Origin: Pithys albifrons albifrons
Taxonomy: Eukaryota > Chordata > Aves > Passeriformes > Thamnophilidae
Reading direction: 5' to 3'
Length of the DNA stretch: 64,000 nt
Assembly: GCF_047495875.1 (NCBI RefSeq)
Contig: NC_092473.1
Span: 14,351,733 to 14,415,732 of the forward strand
Position 1 is the first letter of the stretch. Every line of letters begins with the position of its first letter. The notes under the pieces are model-generated. The model was not told the DNA's origin. It did not search any database and saw nothing but the letters and a program-made list of their open reading frames with translations. Position numbers and translations under genes: made by a program. This document shows, one piece after another, positions 59,301 through 64,000 of this stretch.

Positions 59301-62300
59301 GCCAGCAGCCTCCAGTTTATTTTTAAAACACTAAACAAGAGAAGTCCAGTATATACAACAAAGACCCTGGCTTTTCAGAGAAGCATTCTGCAGATGCTAA
59401 AAAAAGGAGGTCGCTTTTCAGGTCAGCTGTGAGGTGAGAGACATATTCTGACCTTGGTTTTGAGAAATGCTGAGCAGGCACGTTGCACACCAGCTGGATC
59501 CCAAATTCATGCTAGGAACAGGCACAGAAATGGCTCAGCTGCCCAAGCACAGCCTGTCTTGGCAGGTACCCATGCACAGTGGGTGGGCAGCTGTTGGAAG
59601 GATTGTCACCACCTTGCCTGGAGTCCTAAAGGCTGAGACCGTGCCTGGCTCAACACACAGATGAAGCATCTCAGCTCAGCTGCCTGGCCAGGCTGGGCCC
59701 CATGATTTCCCCCATCTCAGGCAGCCCAGCCTGCAAGGACATCATAAAAATATATTGCACAGCTTCTTCAAGAGGATTTAGATGAAAACACTACCAGCTC
59801 CAGCTGGGAGGCTGCGGGAAGTGGTGCTGGGATGAAGGATGTGGCTGTCCCTCAAGGTGCCAGCACTCCTAATTGTGCCATTTCAGCCAGCCCACTGGAG
59901 GGTGCGACCCAGTTTTGGTGCTTGTTATGTGGCTCACAGCGGTGCTGACACGCTGGAAAAGCTAAATTTAGGAGACAAACAGGGCTGGTGGTGTTACACA
60001 CCCAGCCAGGACTCACTCTGTTATGAGACAGCTGGAGAATCGATGCCATCCACTCACCACACGCATTACAGCATCGCTGCAAAGCCCTCACTGCCTGAGC
60101 AAAAGCATTACCAAGTCACTTGGAATAAAATTGCCACTAAATGCTGTTTGGGAGAGGGGGAAAAAAAAAGAAGGGCAAATCCTCACTCTTTCTCAGGCAT
60201 TGTAGGAAATGAAAATGGCTATTGCTGCCTGGTAGAGAGTCCAATTATGAATAATGTGCGTTCTCCCCCTGCACAAAGGATGAAAGGCATCAGAGCTGGT
60301 GGTGACATTTTAAGACCGGAGATGTAAGAGCAAATCTGAGCCTCGTTGCAAGCCCAGCTTTACCCCAATAAAGAAACACTTTCTGCAGTCAATTGCCTTG
60401 CAGCATAGCTTGAAGCCCTGCTATTGATCTGGCATCTGTTATAAGCAGATAATCATCGCCGCTGTGCCGTGGCTTCTGTGATGGGGTCTAAAAGCACTTT
60501 CCAGGAGCGGGTTGAGGGCTGATTTCTGCTCTCCCCCACAGCTGTAAGCAGGCAGGGGTTTGCAGGGGAGCCCACAAATATCTTGCAGGCTTACAGAACC
60601 TGAAGGCCAGAAATAAACATTAAATCACCTCCAACTCATTCATTCTGAATGCTGTAAACTTCAGCTAACTGAGGTGTACTCCCTGCTGCCATCTCAGCCC
60701 TCACACAGCTATTTCATACCCTGCAATTCCATTTCCCCAGCGAGGTGCTGACACACCATCATCAAGCCACTGCTCAATCCTTCCCTTCTGTAAGACAGGA
60801 AGTAAGAGCTGCTGAAATCCCCCAGGATAAGGCTTTTTTCTCCTGTCCTCAAAAGGTTTCTCAGAGTTTGGCTCACTGAGGTCTGAATCCCAGCAACTTC
60901 TGAGCTTCCAGCTGCTTCCCAGCAGCGTGGGGAGGTTTTGGGCCAGGCACCTTCCTCCGAGTTTAGCAAGAAGTGGTCAGAGGTAGGTGAAATCAGGCTG
61001 CCAGTGTCTGCAATCTCTCCCCTCCCTGCCAGCACAAGCACTTCTTACCCACTTGGCAGATTTCTCCAATCTCCAAAGAAGGAGAAAAGGATGGGAAATT
61101 AAAAATAAATGAACCAAGAGATACGCATCCATCAGGAGCCAGGCGTTGTCAGCCCAGGTCCCTGTGCAACTACTACTTCTTTAATCAAAACCTCATGCAG
61201 CTTAAACGCTTGACAGAGGTCTAGAACAGAGATCTTGTTACCCTGAACAGGAAAAGCTGCAACCTTGAAAAATAAAATTGCTGTCTGATGGGGTCTATTT
61301 TTCTTAAAATCATGCTAAATTACGCCAAGCCTGTTCCTAACTGTGACATTTGAGGTTTCACCCTGCAGATTCCTGTGGGCACATGGGTGTCTCAAGGGGG
61401 TGACTGGAGGTGATGGGAGAAGCGAGCTCTGGAGCAGCAGCTGAAGATGAGCCATTTCTAAATTGGTCTGTGACGCCAGACCAAAATTTTTAAGAGGCTC
61501 AAATCAAGAAAAGATTGCTGATGGATGCACTCCCCACTTGAAACTCACTTACGTGGTGATGGACGTCAGACTAGTGGCCTCATGGCTATGCCTGGTTGCT
61601 ACTGAGAGTGACAGAAACCTTCCAGCTTTCTAGAAAAGTCCCCCTGTGACAAGGCTCAGCCAGCTCTTTAAAGCCTCCTGCATGCAGGTTATCTGTCTCT
61701 CCTGATTTCAAAATGTTTGTCCCTGAGGAGTTGGTATTTAATACCTTCCTTAGTTACCAAGGGATGGGAAGGTTCTCCCATGGTTCTGTGGCTTTCCAGA
61801 CACAGATGGGATTTATTGAAGTTCCTGCTGCACAGGCCTCATTAACATTTTATGGCACAGCTCCAGAGATGTGACTGCTCCTTGTCGGGTGACCCTCTAC
61901 AGCCCCACATTAGCTCAGGGCTCCCAGCTGCACTGAACACCTTTGGGGAGTTTTAAGTGATTTCATTCCCAAAACAGCTCCACTGCTGCCGTTTGGGACC
62001 TCACCTGCATTCCTGCCTCATGCAGGACCACTGCTCACAGCAGTTTCTTTCATAACAGCAACGGCAGGTGGGAAAGCAGAGACAGCAGGAGGAGAGGCAA
62101 AAAAAGGGAAAAAACAGAGAATAGTGCAGGAACACATCCAAGCTGTGCTGTGGCCAAAATAACCTGGGGGCTGCCTAGGGAAGGATGGGATTTTAACATA
62201 CATGGAGGGCATGAAAGGAGAAAAAGGGGTGCAAGCCCTGGGTTTGGTGGGGAAATGCAGAGGACAGCCCTGGGGAGACATTCATGGTACCCTCCTGCAC

Positions 62301-63733
62301 ATGCCTGCAGGGAGGAGGGTGGGAAAGGGGAGTCCTGAGGCCTTTTTGGAAGAGCTTTTCTCCCCTGTGGAGAACAGGAGGGAGCATCAGCACAGCCCAG
62401 CTGGAGTCTGCAAATTGCCCCACTTAGGCTCTGGTCCTTGAAATTGCTCTCTTAGCCAAAGTACATCCATCGACCTGACAGGCATCAGGTTTTTCTCTGG
62501 AGCCATGCTCCTCCATAGCCTTCAGAGTTTGTGCTTCATCCCCACACTCTGCAGGTTTTATCCCAAAGAAACATGCCTGGTGCTTGCCAGGCCACCTTGC
62601 TATGCTGGAGGCCTTGATATGCAGCTCTCCATGACCCAAGCACCACACAGAGTCAGGGTTTCCCCACCAATTTATTAAGAGGCACTGCATAGCAAGGATA
62701 ACCTGGTGCCAAACTTTGGAAGAGGCAGATCTGGCAGGATTTCAGCAGAAAGAGGGAATTAAGACACTGAATTCAGTCAATCCATCCCCACCCACTTTCT
62801 ATCCAAATCAGGAATTTCATGCACAGAAGGGATTTTGACCACAGTCCCACATTACTTATTGAACAGAGAGTGCTTGGCACTGCGCAGAAATTCAGTCTTT
62901 GCACTTAAGCTCTTGGAAACCCAGAGTAATTCAGATGCAGAAGAGATCTCAGCTGCTGGGAAGGAACTCAAATATCCAAGGACAGAGGGACTCTGTGCAG
63001 GGATGCAGGGAAAGAAAGCTGCTGGCTGAGTGCAGGCAGGGGACACTGATCACATGGAGAAAAGGATGAGGAAGTAAAGGAAGCAAGTCAGAGAAAATCA
63101 GGGATGGCTGGGGCCACTCTTGCTGAAATGCACCCAACGGGGATGTGGGGGGCTTGTTTAGGTCTACAGCACCCACAGACCCCCTGCAAGAGCATTCCAG
63201 AAGTGTCTGATGTGAGCCACACATTGGGACTGAAAATACCAAGTCGATGCTTGGGGACTTGGGCAGAGCACCAATGGATGGAGGCACACGGACTGCGAGA
63301 GCCACCGGCCTGTTACAGCTGGGGAAATGTGGAATGCCACCTCCCCAAAGCTTTCCCCAATACCCAGCTCAGGCTGGTTACTCAAACCCACACCGAGATC
63401 CCTCCTGCTCCCAAGTTGCAGCCCTGCACGTCTGGCTTGGAGTGCCACCTGCTGCCAACGGCACCACTCTCCAGTCACTGAGAGGGGACAATAGCAACGA
63501 GGAGCAACGAGCTTCCTACTGTTACATCAGCTTTCCCTGTCCTTTAACAGCAGCCAAACTCCAGATACAAAAAGCAACGCTATTTCCCAAGCTGCAGGCA
63601 CCCCACGAGTCACAGGCGCAGCAGCAGATGCTAATAAAGTACTTTTTTCCTTTCCCTTTCATGCAGTTTCTCGACGGAGCCAGTCTCTCCCCCCAGAGAC
63701 CACATCCCGAATCTTCTTGTTCATTGATTCTTT

Positions 63734-63988
63734 ATGCTAAATGATGACTCTGCAGTCGAAATAATGTGGCATATTCCAGCTCGCATTTCAGACACCGTGA
63801 GACTGTTTAATAACGAGTTGCATGAAAAATTAGGGAGGCTGCAACAAAGAGCTCTGACAGAGTTTTCCAAAGTGACTCACAGCCAGGAGAGCCTCGCTTT
63901 TCCAAAGCCCAGCATGAGACAATCTCAAGAGCCCCCGCGCTCAGAGAGACATGAGTCCTCCCCCTCTGGAAAAATAAGACCTTTTTAA
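63734..63988 (+). other. 84-codon open frame, uncertain
   Basis: An ATG-to-TAA frame with non-repetitive, mixed-charge composition and a helix-like stretch (VRLFNNELHEKLGRLQQRAL). No homologue is recognised, no promoter is evident, and the region may simply be conserved non-coding DNA. I do not call it a gene. Confidence 0.15.
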
Positions 63989-64000
63989 GGAGAATTTCCC

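Larger units (their letters stand above)
45725..64000 (-). other. PEMT 5' large intron / upstream region, first exon not found
   Basis: About 18.3 kb upstream of the first recognised PEMT exon. I searched the minus strand for the FNPLYWNV end of the initiator exon joined to a GT donor and for the VDPLDPSF block, and found neither. The segment is unusually free of CR1 compared with the rest of the window. It holds AT-rich homeodomain-word clusters (47915-48020 and 50330-50560) and one CpG-dense island (56040-56355). Confidence 0.6.

Noticed and set aside
1..64000. CRISPR arrays, tRNA or rRNA genes, bacterial operons, endogenous retrovirus coding regions
   Set aside because: None recognised on reading both strands. 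Tandem arrays present lack spacer structure and the gene models are spliced vertebrate genes.

Overview
This looks like nuclear DNA from a bird. The reasons are several CR1 retroposon tails with typical avian consensus, short vertebrate introns, GT-AG splice sites, GC-rich promoters with G-rich satellites, and three genes in the order MED9, RASD1, PEMT. That order matches the human 17p11.2 block (COPS3-NT5M-MED9-RASD1-PEMT-RAI1, from general knowledge). Nothing prokaryotic, viral or plasmid-like was seen. The species cannot be read from the sequence.

Layout. Positions 1-9,890 are non-coding as far as I can tell: a GGGAT pentanucleotide array (1834-1957), a degenerate GGATGCA-type array (5085-5290) and a minus-strand CR1 (about 9078-9470). 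From 9,893 a chain of satellites runs to the MED9 start: a 20-bp minisatellite, a looser GATCACTGGG array, then a CCCCAT hexanucleotide array of about 375 bp. MED9 (+) has two coding exons (10915-11051 and 14310-14526). RASD1 (-) has two coding exons (18368-18083 and 17830-17280), with a TATA-like promoter near 18,525. Upstream of it lie a GC-rich 29-45 bp minisatellite and two more hexanucleotide arrays (CCCGAT and GGGAAT). A CR1 and about 7 kb of unrecognised DNA separate it from PEMT (-). Five PEMT coding exons are visible at 45724-45609, 37874-37729, 33199-33088, 29399-29325 and 28544-28490. They encode the C-terminal 167 residues; the initiator exon was not found and probably lies beyond position 64,000 or in the large intron.

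The genes do not form a pathway. MED9 is a Mediator subunit that couples regulators to RNA polymerase II. RASD1 (Dexras1) is a Ras-like GTPase with a CAAX end. PEMT is the endoplasmic reticulum enzyme that makes phosphatidylcholine from phosphatidylethanolamine.

The most striking structure is the CCCCAT array. It is in frame with MED9, so an open frame from an ATG at 10465 runs 150 codons through a Ser-Pro-rich repeat into the recognised MED9 start. Both CpG-rich promoters in the window are flanked by G-rich 5-6 bp arrays. I found no convincing new multi-gene system; the findings concern repeats, a changed PEMT residue and candidate regulatory islands in the introns.
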